The notes beneath the pieces are model-generated. The model was not told the origin of the DNA. It ran no database searches and saw nothing but the letters and a program-made list of their open reading frames with translations. This document shows positions 53,819 through 62,268 of a stretch of 64,000 bases of DNA, piece by piece (the stretch's first letter is position 1; the number at the start of each line of letters is the position of its first letter). Location: contig NZ_DYHZ01000003.1 of the NCBI RefSeq assembly GCF_020723905.1, positions 124,001 to 188,000 of the forward strand, in the 5' to 3' direction. This DNA is from Anaerolinea thermophila (GTDB lineage Bacteria > Chloroflexota > Anaerolineae > Anaerolineales > Anaerolineaceae). The translations under genes were made by a program, and so were the position numbers.

Positions 53819-54332
53819 GGGGCTGTCCAAAAAGTAGGGGACAGCCCGTTTCTTTTTTGAGGAAAAGGTGATTCAATGGGGGAATGAAAAGGAAACCTGC
53901 CGCTCCAGTGTTCAAACCATACGTGATGGGCCAACCCTATCTGCTGCCACCCAGTTACGATCATCTCATTGAGCCAGGACACCTGGTGCGGGTGGTGAGC
54001 GAGGTGATAGACAGGCTGGACTTGAGCCCCCTGCTGGGGCAGTACAAAGGGGGAGGCGCCTCGAGTTACCATCCGAAGATGCTGCTGAAGGTGCTGGTGT
54101 ATGCCTATACCCAGAAGATCTACTCGTCGCGCAAGATCGCCAAAGCGCTGCGGGAGAACATCCACTACATGTAGGGGCTTTCTGGAAAGAAGACAGCCTC
54201 TTAACATTTTCCCACTTGATACCTGGTTTCATAGGTAAATGCCTATTTTAGCCCCACCAGATGTTTTTTCCCGTCTCAGTTTTCCCACGGAGAGCTGTCT
54301 AAAAGAGAAAACAAGCCTTTTTGGACAGCCCC
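53819..54332 (+). mobile_element. Deletion derivative of an IS1182-like element
   Basis: About 514 bp bounded by a 16-bp inverted repeat: GGGGCTGTCCAAAAAG at 53819 and CTTTTTGGACAGCCCC ending at 54332. Both ends also carry small inner hairpins (for example GGCTGTCC-N8-GGACAGCC on the left). Only the first 97 codons of the transposase remain. It could be mobilised only in trans by a full-length relative. No target duplication was recognised. Confidence 0.75.
53884..54174 (+). pseudogene. Truncated IS1182-family transposase (N-terminal part)
   Basis: 97 codons: YLLPPSYDHLIEPGHLVRVV, YHPKMLLKVLVYAYTQKIYSS and RKIAKALRENIHYM, the usual N-terminal domain. A TAG then replaces the expected Trp of the M-W-L-S-G-type continuation. 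The catalytic DDE part is absent, so the protein is non-functional. The base composition is more GC-rich than in neighbouring genes. Confidence 0.85.
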
Positions 54333-54383
54333 TTTTTTCCGCTGCTCAAAACGGACCTTTTTGACCTCTTTTTCCATGCCAAA

Positions 54384-54415
54384 GGGGCTGCCTGAGCGTT
54401 CTTCCAGACAGCCCC
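54384..54415. terminator. Hairpin downstream of the hydroxyglutarate oxidase gene
   Basis: GGGGCTG and CAGCCCC enclose a partly paired loop, followed on the minus strand by TTTGG only. It resembles the IS ends next to it and may serve as a weak terminator for the minus-strand gene. Confidence 0.4.
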
Positions 54416-54437
54416 CATGAAGAAATTTGAAGATAGG

Positions 54438-55649
54438 TTAACCGAGGGAAAAATTCTTTGATGCCATTTCTGCGATGCTTTTTCCAATGCTGATGGAAGC
54501 AGTGGCGGCTGGCGAAGGAGCGTTGAGTACGTGAATCATTCGAGGAGCCTCTGCAATGCTGAAATCATCCAGCAACCTGCCAGCGGAATCTAACGCCTGA
54601 GCACGCACACCTGCTCCAGAACGCTGGACATCCTGTTCCTGTAATTCAGGCATTAATCGTTGCAGGGCTTTGACAAAAGCCTTTTTACTGAACGAACGAT
54701 AAAATTCCCCCACAGCCGTTTGCCAGTATTTGAATCCCATAATCCAAAAACCCCGATAGGTGAAAAACTCAGTTAGATCTCTCAATGAGATGTCAGTCAT
54801 TTTATAGCCTTCCCGCTTGAAGGCAAGAACGGCGTTGGGCCCGGCTTCCACACCTCCTTTGACCATGCGGGTGAAGTGAACGCCAAGGAATGGAAAACGG
54901 GGATCCGGGACGGGATAGATGAGATTCTTAACAAGGTGGTGTTTCTCTGGAACCAGTTCGTAATATTCTCCCCGGAAGGGAATAATGCGGACTCCTGGAT
55001 TGACACCGCACATTCTTGCCACACGATCAGAATACAGGCCTGCACAGTTGATGAGATTTTTGCATACCACCTCTCCTTTGCTGGTAGAGAGAACAAACGC
55101 ATTTCCGCGGTTTTGGAAAGCCGTCACCCGGGCGCCTGTCCAGATTTCCCCTCCATTTTCCTTTACAATTTTCGCATAGGCATTAGTGACCCCGACGTAG
55201 TCCACAATACCGGTTTGAGGGACAAAAATCGCGGCAATTCCTGTGGCGTGTGGTTCGTATTCTTTGATTTCCTCTGCGCGCAGTTTTTTCAAGCCGCTCA
55301 GTCCGTTGGCAATTCCCCTTTCAAACAGACTATCCAGACGGGGCAGTTCTTCCGGTTCGGTTGCCACAATCAATTTTCCACAGTTTTCATGGGCTATCTG
55401 ATGTTGGGCGCAAAACTCATACATGGCAATGCGCCCTTCCACACAGTTTTTGGCTTTTAACGAGCCTGGTTTATAGTAAATCCCGGAGTGGATAACCCCG
55501 CTGTTATTACCCGTCTGGTGCGCCGCCAGCCGATTCTCTGCTTCCAGAACGATGATGGAATGGCTTGGGTACTTTTGAGTTAATGCCATAGCCGTGGCTA
55601 ATCCAACAATTCCTCCCCCGATGATGGCAATATCAAAAGATTTGGACAT
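54438..55649 (-). CDS. lhgO: L-2-hydroxyglutarate oxidase (LhgO-like)
   Basis: 403 residues, an FAD flavoprotein of the DAO fold. The N-terminus reads FDIAIIGGGIVGLATAMALTQ. The family signature is HQTGNNSGVIHSGIYYKPGSLKA, and the C-terminus contains HVLNAPSPAATASISIGK. It oxidises L-2-hydroxyglutarate to 2-oxoglutarate, usually feeding electrons to the quinone pool or another acceptor. AGGAG lies before the ATG. It appears to be a single-gene unit, with the hairpin at 54384 downstream. Confidence 0.9.
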   Translation of the reverse strand: MSKSFDIAIIGGGIVGLATAMALTQKYPSHSIIVLEAENRLAAHQTGNNSGVIHSGIYYKPGSLKAKNCVEGRIAMYEFCAQHQIAHENCGKLIVATEPEELPRLDSLFERGIANGLSGLKKLRAEEIKEYEPHATGIAAIFVPQTGIVDYVGVTNAYAKIVKENGGEIWTGARVTAFQNRGNAFVLSTSKGEVVCKNLINCAGLYSDRVARMCGVNPGVRIIPFRGEYYELVPEKHHLVKNLIYPVPDPRFPFLGVHFTRMVKGGVEAGPNAVLAFKREGYKMTDISLRDLTEFFTYRGFWIMGFKYWQTAVGEFYRSFSKKAFVKALQRLMPELQEQDVQRSGAGVRAQALDSAGRLLDDFSIAEAPRMIHVLNAPSPAATASISIGKSIAEMASKNFSLG

Positions 55650-55726
55650 GAGAGCATCTCCTGTGGAAAAGACTTTTAATGAATTATACTCACGAATGAA
55701 AACGAGAGCGATATTTTTACTCTTTA

Positions 55727-57139
55727 TTATCGGGTTTGGGAAAAGACTCGATCCAGTGTTTCTTCAACAAGATCTTCCAGTACTCCCAGTTCCCATGCCA
55801 GATCCAGAAGGGTATATCGCGGGCGATAAAAAAGACCTTTTGTCATGGCTTCAACGATTTCTTCTCTGGTACGTTGAACTGCATCCAGAGAAATGGGAAA
55901 TCCTACATCAACAAAGGTTTGTTTGACTTGCTCAAAAGGTGTCAAATAAGGGTCGAGAATTTCCCACAGGAATTGCCACTGCATTTTTACTCGTTGTACC
56001 CGTTGGACAATCTCCTCATCGCTTCGATATTTTTTCTCTAGAATCTGGTTAAACCGTTCGGCGGCATCTCCGTAAAGACGCTGGTTTTCTTCAACGAGTT
56101 GACCAAGGCTTTTCCGTTGTTTGAGAATGCGTTCAGGATTAAGCGAGTTTGGATTGATTTGCTTGAAGGCTTCATAGAAAGCAAGCATGATGAGTGTTCC
56201 AATTCCAACCTGGATGCCGTGCAAATTTTTGGGAAGCCCCCGATGGTGGGTGAGGAAATCCCAAAAGTGCGAAAGAACATGTTCTGCGCCTGAAGAAGGT
56301 GAAGTCTCCCCGTTCAAAACAGTCATTGAGTAGCCGGAGACGAGAATTGCATCTGAGAAAATCTGGAACGCTGACGCTTCCCGTTGGGCAATTCCTGGTG
56401 CCACAGCAAAGAGATTTTCCTGGTGTTTCGCGGTGAGATCATAAGGGAGTGGACAAAAATATGTCCCCAGGAAAAAATTTGCCAGCCGCCAATCGGCATT
56501 ACAGACTGCCCGGGCAGATAAATCACCCCATCCAGCCCAAATCATCTCCAGAGGTGCGTCTCGTTGCACATCTACATCCAGAAAGACGGCTTTGGCAGGT
56601 TTCAGCAGGTGGCTGATTTTCACCTCGCCTTCGGTGATGGTGGCTGTGATTGACGTATAAGCGTTCATCGAGGGGGCAGTGCCAGTGAGAGCAAAATCAA
56701 TTTGTCTTTGGGTGGCAATCCATTTTGTAAGATCGCAGATGACTCCAGAACCCGCCCCAATCAGAAAAGAAGCAGAAATGGGGAGTTGCTTCAAAACCTC
56801 CTGAGCCAGTTGAAGACTTGTATCCAGAAGGATTCCCGGCGCTCCAATGCCAATTGGTTTTATGGATAACCCGATATCCTGTAATGGGGCGATCACTTTC
56901 TCAAAAATGAGTGGTTCAATGGCACGATCATAAAGCAAAGGAACTGGAGAATCGGAACCGACAATCTTTGGCAATACCTCTGGAGCGCTCTTGTGAATCA
57001 CATCTGGAGAGGCATTCACAAATTCAAAAGGAATGCTGTGAACCTTACCGCAATACGGGCACTGCAAAGCAGAATTGGAGAGTTCGGAAGGGGTGAGGTT
57101 TTTGTATATCATTGGATCTGTATAGATTTTGGTGGACAT
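55727..57139 (-). CDS. sn-glycerol-1-phosphate dehydrogenase-like protein (AraM/EgsA family)
   Basis: 470 residues. The core is the iron-type alcohol dehydrogenase fold seen in AraM and archaeal EgsA: GAGSGVICDLTKWIATQ (NAD pocket), GTAPSMNAYTSI, and metal ligands in SGAEHVLSHFWD and LHGIQVGIGT. An N-terminal extension carries CPYCGKVHSIPF, a zinc-ribbon-like CX2C that is not part of the core, and the C-terminal helices are long. It may make glycerol-1-phosphate from dihydroxyacetone phosphate. A leaderless start is likely (see 57146). Confidence 0.82.
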   Translation of the reverse strand: MSTKIYTDPMIYKNLTPSELSNSALQCPYCGKVHSIPFEFVNASPDVIHKSAPEVLPKIVGSDSPVPLLYDRAIEPLIFEKVIAPLQDIGLSIKPIGIGAPGILLDTSLQLAQEVLKQLPISASFLIGAGSGVICDLTKWIATQRQIDFALTGTAPSMNAYTSITATITEGEVKISHLLKPAKAVFLDVDVQRDAPLEMIWAGWGDLSARAVCNADWRLANFFLGTYFCPLPYDLTAKHQENLFAVAPGIAQREASAFQIFSDAILVSGYSMTVLNGETSPSSGAEHVLSHFWDFLTHHRGLPKNLHGIQVGIGTLIMLAFYEAFKQINPNSLNPERILKQRKSLGQLVEENQRLYGDAAERFNQILEKKYRSDEEIVQRVQRVKMQWQFLWEILDPYLTPFEQVKQTFVDVGFPISLDAVQRTREEIVEAMTKGLFYRPRYTLLDLAWELGVLEDLVEETLDRVFSQTR

Positions 57140-57145
57140 ATTCTG

Positions 57146-57151
57146 ATTATA
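57146..57151 (-). promoter_or_regulatory. -10 box consistent with a leaderless start
   Basis: TATAAT on the minus strand ends 6 bp before the ATG at 57139. No Shine-Dalgarno is present, so transcription would begin at or near the A of the start codon. A possible -35 (TTGGGG) lies 19 bp upstream. Confidence 0.5.
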
Positions 57152-57162
57152 AAGCCAGAATT

Positions 57163-57197
57163 CCCCTCATCCCCAAATCAAGCGAGGGGATGAGGGG
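57163..57197. repeat. Perfect 12-bp inverted repeat upstream of the G1P dehydrogenase gene
   Basis: CCCCTCATCCCC and GGGGATGAGGGG are separated by 11 bp. It lies between the MFS stop (57206) and the -10 box at 57146. It could end MFS transcription, but no T run follows, or it could be an operator. Confidence 0.7.
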
Positions 57198-57205
57198 AAG
57201 GTAAC

Positions 57206-58456
57206 TCAGGGGCTTTTCTCCGAAGTCAAACTGATTCCTTGTTTCTCAGCGGCTTGATACAATGGTAAAACCGGAATGTTTAACAACCCAGTCAATAAAA
57301 TGGCAAACCTTAAGGACTGGTTACCGATTGCGCCAATGCCGGGCCCACCTGCTACCTGCCCGATGGCATTGGCTTGCCCCACCATTGAGACCACGGTTGC
57401 TCGAGTCTGTGAAGGAATGTTTTGGACAAGCCAGGCGTTGTACAGGGGACCGCTCAATGCTCCCATGACTCCCCGGGTAAGAATTGCCAGAATTGCCAGG
57501 TAGAAATGCCCCGTGAGTGCAAAAACGATAACCATGGCAATGGAAATTCCATGAAAGAAAACCAGGTATCGAGCCGATTGCCGTGAGGATTGGGATATGT
57601 TGGCTAATTTCTCCTTAAACAATCCCGTTACGGTGAAGGAGGCGATAGATCCCATGATATTCAAGATGCCAAACCATACCACTGGCTGTAATGCCCCTAA
57701 CGAAGGAAACCGAAAATTTTTCAGCAGGTGTGCACTGGAAAGTCGGTCATACCCTTCGCTGGCGGCTCCAATGAAAAATTCAACCAGCAGGAGAGATAGA
57801 AGGAGTGGAGATCTTCGAACCACATGTGCGCCTTCTTGAAAGGTCTGGAACAAAGCATGGAATGGAGTATATGCATGATGGGATTCTCGATGCGCCACAA
57901 AGCGAGTTTCGGGCATGGCGAAAAGGAGAAATATAGCCATCAGCAGGTAAATTGCGCCGCCGACCAGAATGGGAAGATTCAATGCCACACTGGCAATGGC
58001 TACACTGATTCCAGAGCCAGCGATTCCAAGAATACGGTTGATTTGACCGCTTTCGATGTTTATCCTTCCCACATTTTCTTCACCAATTTCGTCAGCGAGC
58101 CATGCTTCTGTAGCGCCGCTGGTGAACGTGTATCCAAGTCCCCAAAGGACTTGCCCTATGAATACAGCCCAAATTTTAGGAATGAATCCCACCAGTAGAA
58201 ATCCGCCTGCCATGATGAACCAGCCAGTTACGATGGATATCTTCCGGCTGAAAGTATCAGCAATGACGCCGGTTGGAATTTCAAACAGTAAAATTGAGCC
58301 TTCCAGCACTGTCCCAACGAGTACCAGTTGCAAAGGATTTAATCCAATTGTCTGAACAAAGTAGACCATATTGACTGTGAACATGATGGTGTCAGCCAGC
58401 GTGTTCCCACCACTCAAAATCAGATAGACAAGGTTGGTTGAGAATTTTTTCCTCAT
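57206..58456 (-). CDS. Major facilitator superfamily transporter
   Basis: 416 residues from the ATG at 58456, which has GGAGG in front. The track's start at 58519 adds an improbable leader. About 12 membrane segments are present, with the MFS A-motif in GVIADTFSRKISIVTG after helix 2. Nothing indicates the substrate, though the layout resembles drug or sugar exporters. It is followed by the 12-bp inverted repeat and the G1P dehydrogenase gene. Confidence 0.85.
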   Translation of the reverse strand: MRKKFSTNLVYLILSGGNTLADTIMFTVNMVYFVQTIGLNPLQLVLVGTVLEGSILLFEIPTGVIADTFSRKISIVTGWFIMAGGFLLVGFIPKIWAVFIGQVLWGLGYTFTSGATEAWLADEIGEENVGRINIESGQINRILGIAGSGISVAIASVALNLPILVGGAIYLLMAIFLLFAMPETRFVAHRESHHAYTPFHALFQTFQEGAHVVRRSPLLLSLLLVEFFIGAASEGYDRLSSAHLLKNFRFPSLGALQPVVWFGILNIMGSIASFTVTGLFKEKLANISQSSRQSARYLVFFHGISIAMVIVFALTGHFYLAILAILTRGVMGALSGPLYNAWLVQNIPSQTRATVVSMVGQANAIGQVAGGPGIGAIGNQSLRFAILLTGLLNIPVLPLYQAAEKQGISLTSEKSP

Positions 58457-58840
58457 GAAATACCTCCGCTCAGAACCCAGAGCCGTTCCGGATAAATGTG
58501 CTGAGTAAGGATGGACCATCCGTTTTTCAAATCAACAAACATAAAACACTCCACTTCAGAACAAAAACATCCCCAGAGGGATTCCGGGAGAGCAAATGAT
58601 CCAGCCCGAAAAAGCGGAGGCAAGGTTATTCAATTTGTTTCAGCGGGGAAATGCTTGATCAGTCTTGGGCGCCAGCGCTTCTTCCAGGGCAGGGATTAAA
58701 TAAATGGGTAGAAGAGAAAGAAGTTGTCATGGCGCACCTCAAAGAATTTAATGTGAACGGCATGATAAGTGCTACATATTAAAAAGTCAAGGAATTCCGA
58801 AGAACTCCTTGATGAAAGACAAATAGCCCCTGTAAAAAAG
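58457..58840. other. Intergenic region without a recognisable gene
   Basis: About 385 bp between the MFS start and the epimerase stop. The track's ORFs here (58511, 58696) lack ribosome sites and family resemblance. Apart from the terminator at 58781 and presumably the MFS promoter, nothing is seen. Confidence 0.7.
58781..58812 (-). terminator. Intrinsic terminator with UUCG tetraloop
   Basis: CAAGGAGTTC-TTCG-GAATTCCTTG (one wobble pair) is followed by CTTTTTAAT on the minus strand, 28 bp after the epimerase stop. Confidence 0.85.
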
Positions 58841-59845
58841 TTAAATACGAACGGATTTTTGCGTCTTTCGGAATTGCTCCAGCCACCACGCGATGGTGTC
58901 TCGCAGGGTCTCCGATAATTTTCGTGGTGCATATCCTAATTCCTGCCTGGCTCGCTGAATGCTGATTTGCGAGTTGCTCCAAAGGGTTTCGATAGAGTAA
59001 CGGGTAAATTTGGGGCGGGTGTGCGTCAACTTATAGTAAACCTCTGCCAGAGAGGCAAACCAGACAGCAAGTGTTCCCGGAAATTCAACCACTGGCGAAA
59101 ATAGTCCGCGAATTTCTTTTACAAGTTCACGGAGTTGAGCAACGGAAATCTGTTCTCCGCCAAGGATATATGTATGTCCTTTAACACCCAGGTCTCTTGC
59201 CAGAATATGACCTTTTGCAACGTCCCGAACATCCACAAAATCGAAACCCCCGTTCACGATCCAGTCCAGTCTGGATGACATCCAGTTGAGAATCATTTCT
59301 CCTAATTCGGAGCGTCGGTAATCATAAGGCCCAATCACGCCCGTTGGACAGACAATGACTGCGTCCAACCCTTCTTTTTGTACGGCTTCCAGTACCAGAA
59401 TTGAAGCCTCTGCTTTGGTACGATCGTAGGCTCCAGCGGGGTTCTGTGGATCAAAGGGTAAATCTTCCTGAATCATCACTCCATGGGGTGGACGGGTAAG
59501 CGCATGAATAGAACTGGTATATATAAGTCGCCTTACCCCCGCCTGTAAAACGGCTTGAATCACATTCCTTGTGCCTTCTACGTTGACCTTGCGGAGAATG
59601 GGCTCATGTTCCTCCAGTAAAGATACCAGCGCCGCAAGGTGAAAGACGGTATCCACCCCCTGGCAGGCGTCAATCAAAGAGGGAAGATCCAGGATATTCC
59701 CTTTTACTATTTCTACGGGCAAACCTTCCAGTGAACGTAAATCCTCTCCGGGTAATACCAGGGCTCTTACGGGTTCGCCTCTCGCAACCAGTTCTCTGAC
59801 CAGAACATTACCTAAATGTCCGGTTGCGCCTGTGACGAGATTCAT
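58841..59845 (-). CDS. Extended SDR NAD-dependent epimerase/reductase (dihydroflavonol-reductase-like)
   Basis: 334 residues from the ATG at 59845, which overlaps the TetR stop by 4 bp and has AAAAAGGAGG upstream. Motifs are NLVTGATGHLGNVLVREL, TVFHLAALVS, the Ser strand LIYTSSIHAL and the catalytic YDRTKAEAS. The family covers sugar-nucleotide epimerases, hydroxysteroid and flavonol reductases and hopanoid-associated reductases. The substrate cannot be named. It is probably expressed with TetR and regulated by it. Confidence 0.85.
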   Translation of the reverse strand: MNLVTGATGHLGNVLVRELVARGEPVRALVLPGEDLRSLEGLPVEIVKGNILDLPSLIDACQGVDTVFHLAALVSLLEEHEPILRKVNVEGTRNVIQAVLQAGVRRLIYTSSIHALTRPPHGVMIQEDLPFDPQNPAGAYDRTKAEASILVLEAVQKEGLDAVIVCPTGVIGPYDYRRSELGEMILNWMSSRLDWIVNGGFDFVDVRDVAKGHILARDLGVKGHTYILGGEQISVAQLRELVKEIRGLFSPVVEFPGTLAVWFASLAEVYYKLTHTRPKFTRYSIETLWSNSQISIQRARQELGYAPRKLSETLRDTIAWWLEQFRKTQKSVRI

Positions 59846-60450
59846 TGTCCACCTCCTTTTTGAAGGGCATCGAAAAGCCATTCAATGCTTTTGCCGGTTA
59901 CTTTGCTCCAGTCTTCGCCTTGAGGGTCAAAAAAGGCTTGTAAGAGCATTCCGAGTGCCAGAGCAAGGATTGTTCGCGCAATTGTACGGGGATCGACACC
60001 TTCTTTGAGTGACAGTGAGCCTTGCGACTCGCTGTCCTGAATGAGTTGCGTGAATCGTTCTAAGTAACGATAATACGGCGCAACGGCGGCTTGCCAGATT
60101 TCAGGCTGCCGGGTGGCTTGTATCCAGAATTCCAGGAAAATTCGTGCACGGGTATTTGATCCTTCAAATATGGCTTCGGTGGATCTGGCGAGTACAATCA
60201 GCCCCTCTGGAATGTTTGTATGACTACTGAGGGTCTGTTGTAATTGTTCATCCAGTTGTTTTAGCCATTCCTCCAGGAGAGCAAGAAAAACCGATTGTTT
60301 GGAGGGAAAATGATGGTAAAAAGCCCCTTTGCTCACTCCTGAGGCTGCACAAAGGTCTGCAACCCCGGTAGCATCGTACCCTTTCTGAGCAAATAAGACT
60401 TCAGCCGCTTGCAGAATTTTTTGACGAGTTTCTTCACTTCTCTGTTGCAT
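59842..60450 (-). CDS. TetR/AcrR-family regulator
   Basis: 202 residues. The HTH region is RQKILQAAEVLFAQKGYDATGVADLCAASGVSKGAFYHHFPSKQSVF, the canonical TetR N-terminus. The C-terminal ligand domain has RIFLEFWIQATRQPEIW. The likely operator lies 14 bp upstream. The genes downstream (epimerase) and upstream (LOG, SDR) are candidate targets. The ligand is unknown. Confidence 0.93.
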   Translation of the reverse strand: MQQRSEETRQKILQAAEVLFAQKGYDATGVADLCAASGVSKGAFYHHFPSKQSVFLALLEEWLKQLDEQLQQTLSSHTNIPEGLIVLARSTEAIFEGSNTRARIFLEFWIQATRQPEIWQAAVAPYYRYLERFTQLIQDSESQGSLSLKEGVDPRTIARTILALALGMLLQAFFDPQGEDWSKVTGKSIEWLFDALQKGGGQ

Positions 60451-60463
60451 AGATTAAAAAGAT

Positions 60464-60477
60464 ACCGACCGGTTTGT
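60464..60477. promoter_or_regulatory. Putative TetR operator
   Basis: ACCGACCGGTTTGT, an imperfect match to the ACCGACCGGTCGGT dyad found upstream of many TetR-family genes (right half 5 of 7). It lies directly upstream of the regulator's start. Confidence 0.55.
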
Positions 60478-60495
60478 TTATTTTATTATATCATA

Positions 60496-61083
60496 TTAAC
60501 GTTCAACCCATCGATTCAAATTCTCGGGAATTTTGAACCGGGTCAGTTTTTTCATCAGTTGTTCAGGATTTTCATCCTCGACAAATAATTGCACATGCTC
60601 GGGATAAATAAAACCTTCCTGTAACGCATGAGAGATCCACTGGAGAAGGGGAATATAATATCCACCGGTATTTAACAAACCAATAGGTTTCTGGTGTAAC
60701 CCGATTTGTGCCCACGTCAATGTTTCAAAAAATTCCTCCATTGTTCCATACCCTCCGGGCAGACTGATGAATGCATCTGCAAGCCGGCTCATTTGGGCTT
60801 TGCGGGTGTGCATGTCTTCTGTGACGATGAGTTGAGACAAGCCGTCGTGAATCAACTGGGGTTTGTTCAAATGATGGGGTACCACGCCAATCACTTTACC
60901 CCCGGCACTTAAAGCACCATTTGCCACTGCCCCCATCACGCCGGTTTTGCCTCCTCCGTAGACCAGGGTCATTCCGTTCTGGGCAATGACTTGCCCGGTT
61001 TGATAAGCGGCTTCAATATACTTTGGGGGAATATGATCAGCCGATCCGCTATAAACACAGATGGTTTGAATCGAATTTTTCAT
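60496..61083 (-). CDS. LOG-family nucleoside 5'-monophosphate phosphoribohydrolase
   Basis: 195 residues with the LOG signature: VYGGGKTGVMGAVANGAL, and LPGGYGTMEEFFETLTW (PGGxGTxxE). The known reaction releases a free base from a nucleoside monophosphate, typically cytokinin riboside monophosphate in plants. In bacteria it is often assigned to AMP or unknown nucleotides. It overlaps the SDR stop (ATGA) and lies 46 bp before the TetR start. Confidence 0.9.
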   Translation of the reverse strand: MKNSIQTICVYSGSADHIPPKYIEAAYQTGQVIAQNGMTLVYGGGKTGVMGAVANGALSAGGKVIGVVPHHLNKPQLIHDGLSQLIVTEDMHTRKAQMSRLADAFISLPGGYGTMEEFFETLTWAQIGLHQKPIGLLNTGGYYIPLLQWISHALQEGFIYPEHVQLFVEDENPEQLMKKLTRFKIPENLNRWVER

Positions 61084-62042
61084 GAGTCAGGTTTCCTTTT
61101 GAAGATGAAACTTGCCAACTGGAAAAGAGCCAGAACCACCATGCCCGTAGATACGATTCTCCAGGCACGGTCTGCTTTTTTACTGTTGAGGAGGAACCTC
61201 CGAACAGGAGTTACCGGGGTTGGGGGGGCTTTTCTCCAACTGAACATTTTGTTCAACAAAAACTGAAAGATTTTTTCTGGAAGGTACTTTCTTCCTGCAT
61301 CCAGAAACTTCGCATCCAACCCAACCAGTACACGCAATGGTGGATTTGGATGCTGAACAGTTTTGAGGATTGCCAGAGCCACCTGGCGAGGATCCCTGCC
61401 ATGGTCGATGGCATAGGTTTGAAGCGTATGGGTGAATGTTCGCCTTGGCTCATACTCGGGCAGAGGATGAGGTGGGCTCTGGATAGATTGACTTAATGCA
61501 GTCTTACAATACCCTGGCTCAATTAAGGTTACAGAAATATGGAAAGGAGCCAATTCTTTAGCAAGCGTTTCAATATATCCTTCCAGTGCATGCTTGCTGG
61601 ATGTGTAAGCCGAAAAGAAGGGCGGTGCGCCCACTTTTCCAGCAATAGAAGAAAGAACAATAATTTTTCCCTTATCTTGTTGTCGCATGAGAGGAAGCAC
61701 GGCGCGAATCAGATGGACTGTACCGAAAAAATTGGTTTGGAACACCTGCCAGAGGGCTTCGGAGGTTAATTCTTCTCCAGCCGCTACAGGTCCCATGGTT
61801 CCTGCGTTGCATACCAGAACATCTACCCTGCCAATGTCTCTTTTCAGATAACGAACGCAGGCATCAATGGATTCCTGGGAAGTGATGTCCAGAGGCACAA
61901 CAGGAAAAGGGAGATGTTGATATTTCTCTGGTGTACGGCTGGAACCAATGATCTGGAATCCTTTTTTCTTAAATAACAGCGCGGTTTCTAAACCAATTCC
62001 GGAGGATACACCTGTGATGAAAACGATAGGTTCAGTCATCAT
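61080..62042 (-). CDS. Classical SDR oxidoreductase with C-terminal membrane segment
   Basis: 320 residues. The Rossmann motif is VFITGVSSGIGLETALLF, followed by VLVCNAGTMGPVAAG, Ser in VLSSIAGKVGA and the catalytic YTSSKHALEGY. The last 50 residues include a hydrophobic segment (WRIVSTGMVVLALFQLASF) flanked by Arg/Lys, so the enzyme is probably anchored to the membrane by its C-terminus. The substrate is unknown. It is divergent from the rhamnosidase gene and heads the group continuing into LOG. Confidence 0.87.
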   Translation of the reverse strand: MMTEPIVFITGVSSGIGLETALLFKKKGFQIIGSSRTPEKYQHLPFPVVPLDITSQESIDACVRYLKRDIGRVDVLVCNAGTMGPVAAGEELTSEALWQVFQTNFFGTVHLIRAVLPLMRQQDKGKIIVLSSIAGKVGAPPFFSAYTSSKHALEGYIETLAKELAPFHISVTLIEPGYCKTALSQSIQSPPHPLPEYEPRRTFTHTLQTYAIDHGRDPRQVALAILKTVQHPNPPLRVLVGLDAKFLDAGRKYLPEKIFQFLLNKMFSWRKAPPTPVTPVRRFLLNSKKADRAWRIVSTGMVVLALFQLASFIFKRKPDS

Positions 62043-62268
62043 GCCCCGATATTATCACAGGATAAGCGAGAGGAAAGAGGATAGTCAAATTGCAGTGTCA
62101 TTAAATCATACGGAAAATTATCAGCCAGAAGTATCGTTATCTGGCAATCCAGACCTTAAAAGTCACTGAAAAAAACAGGTGCCTTAACATTCGTCAGTCC
62201 TTTTTTATCCTATACTATGCTTAATTCGAAAAATCAAATTCCCGATGCTCTATGTTAAGAGGCTGATC

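Noticed and set aside
58511-58932. ORFs in the gap upstream of the MFS gene
   Set aside because: No ribosome sites, no family motifs and composition unlike neighbours. One overlaps the terminator and the epimerase end.
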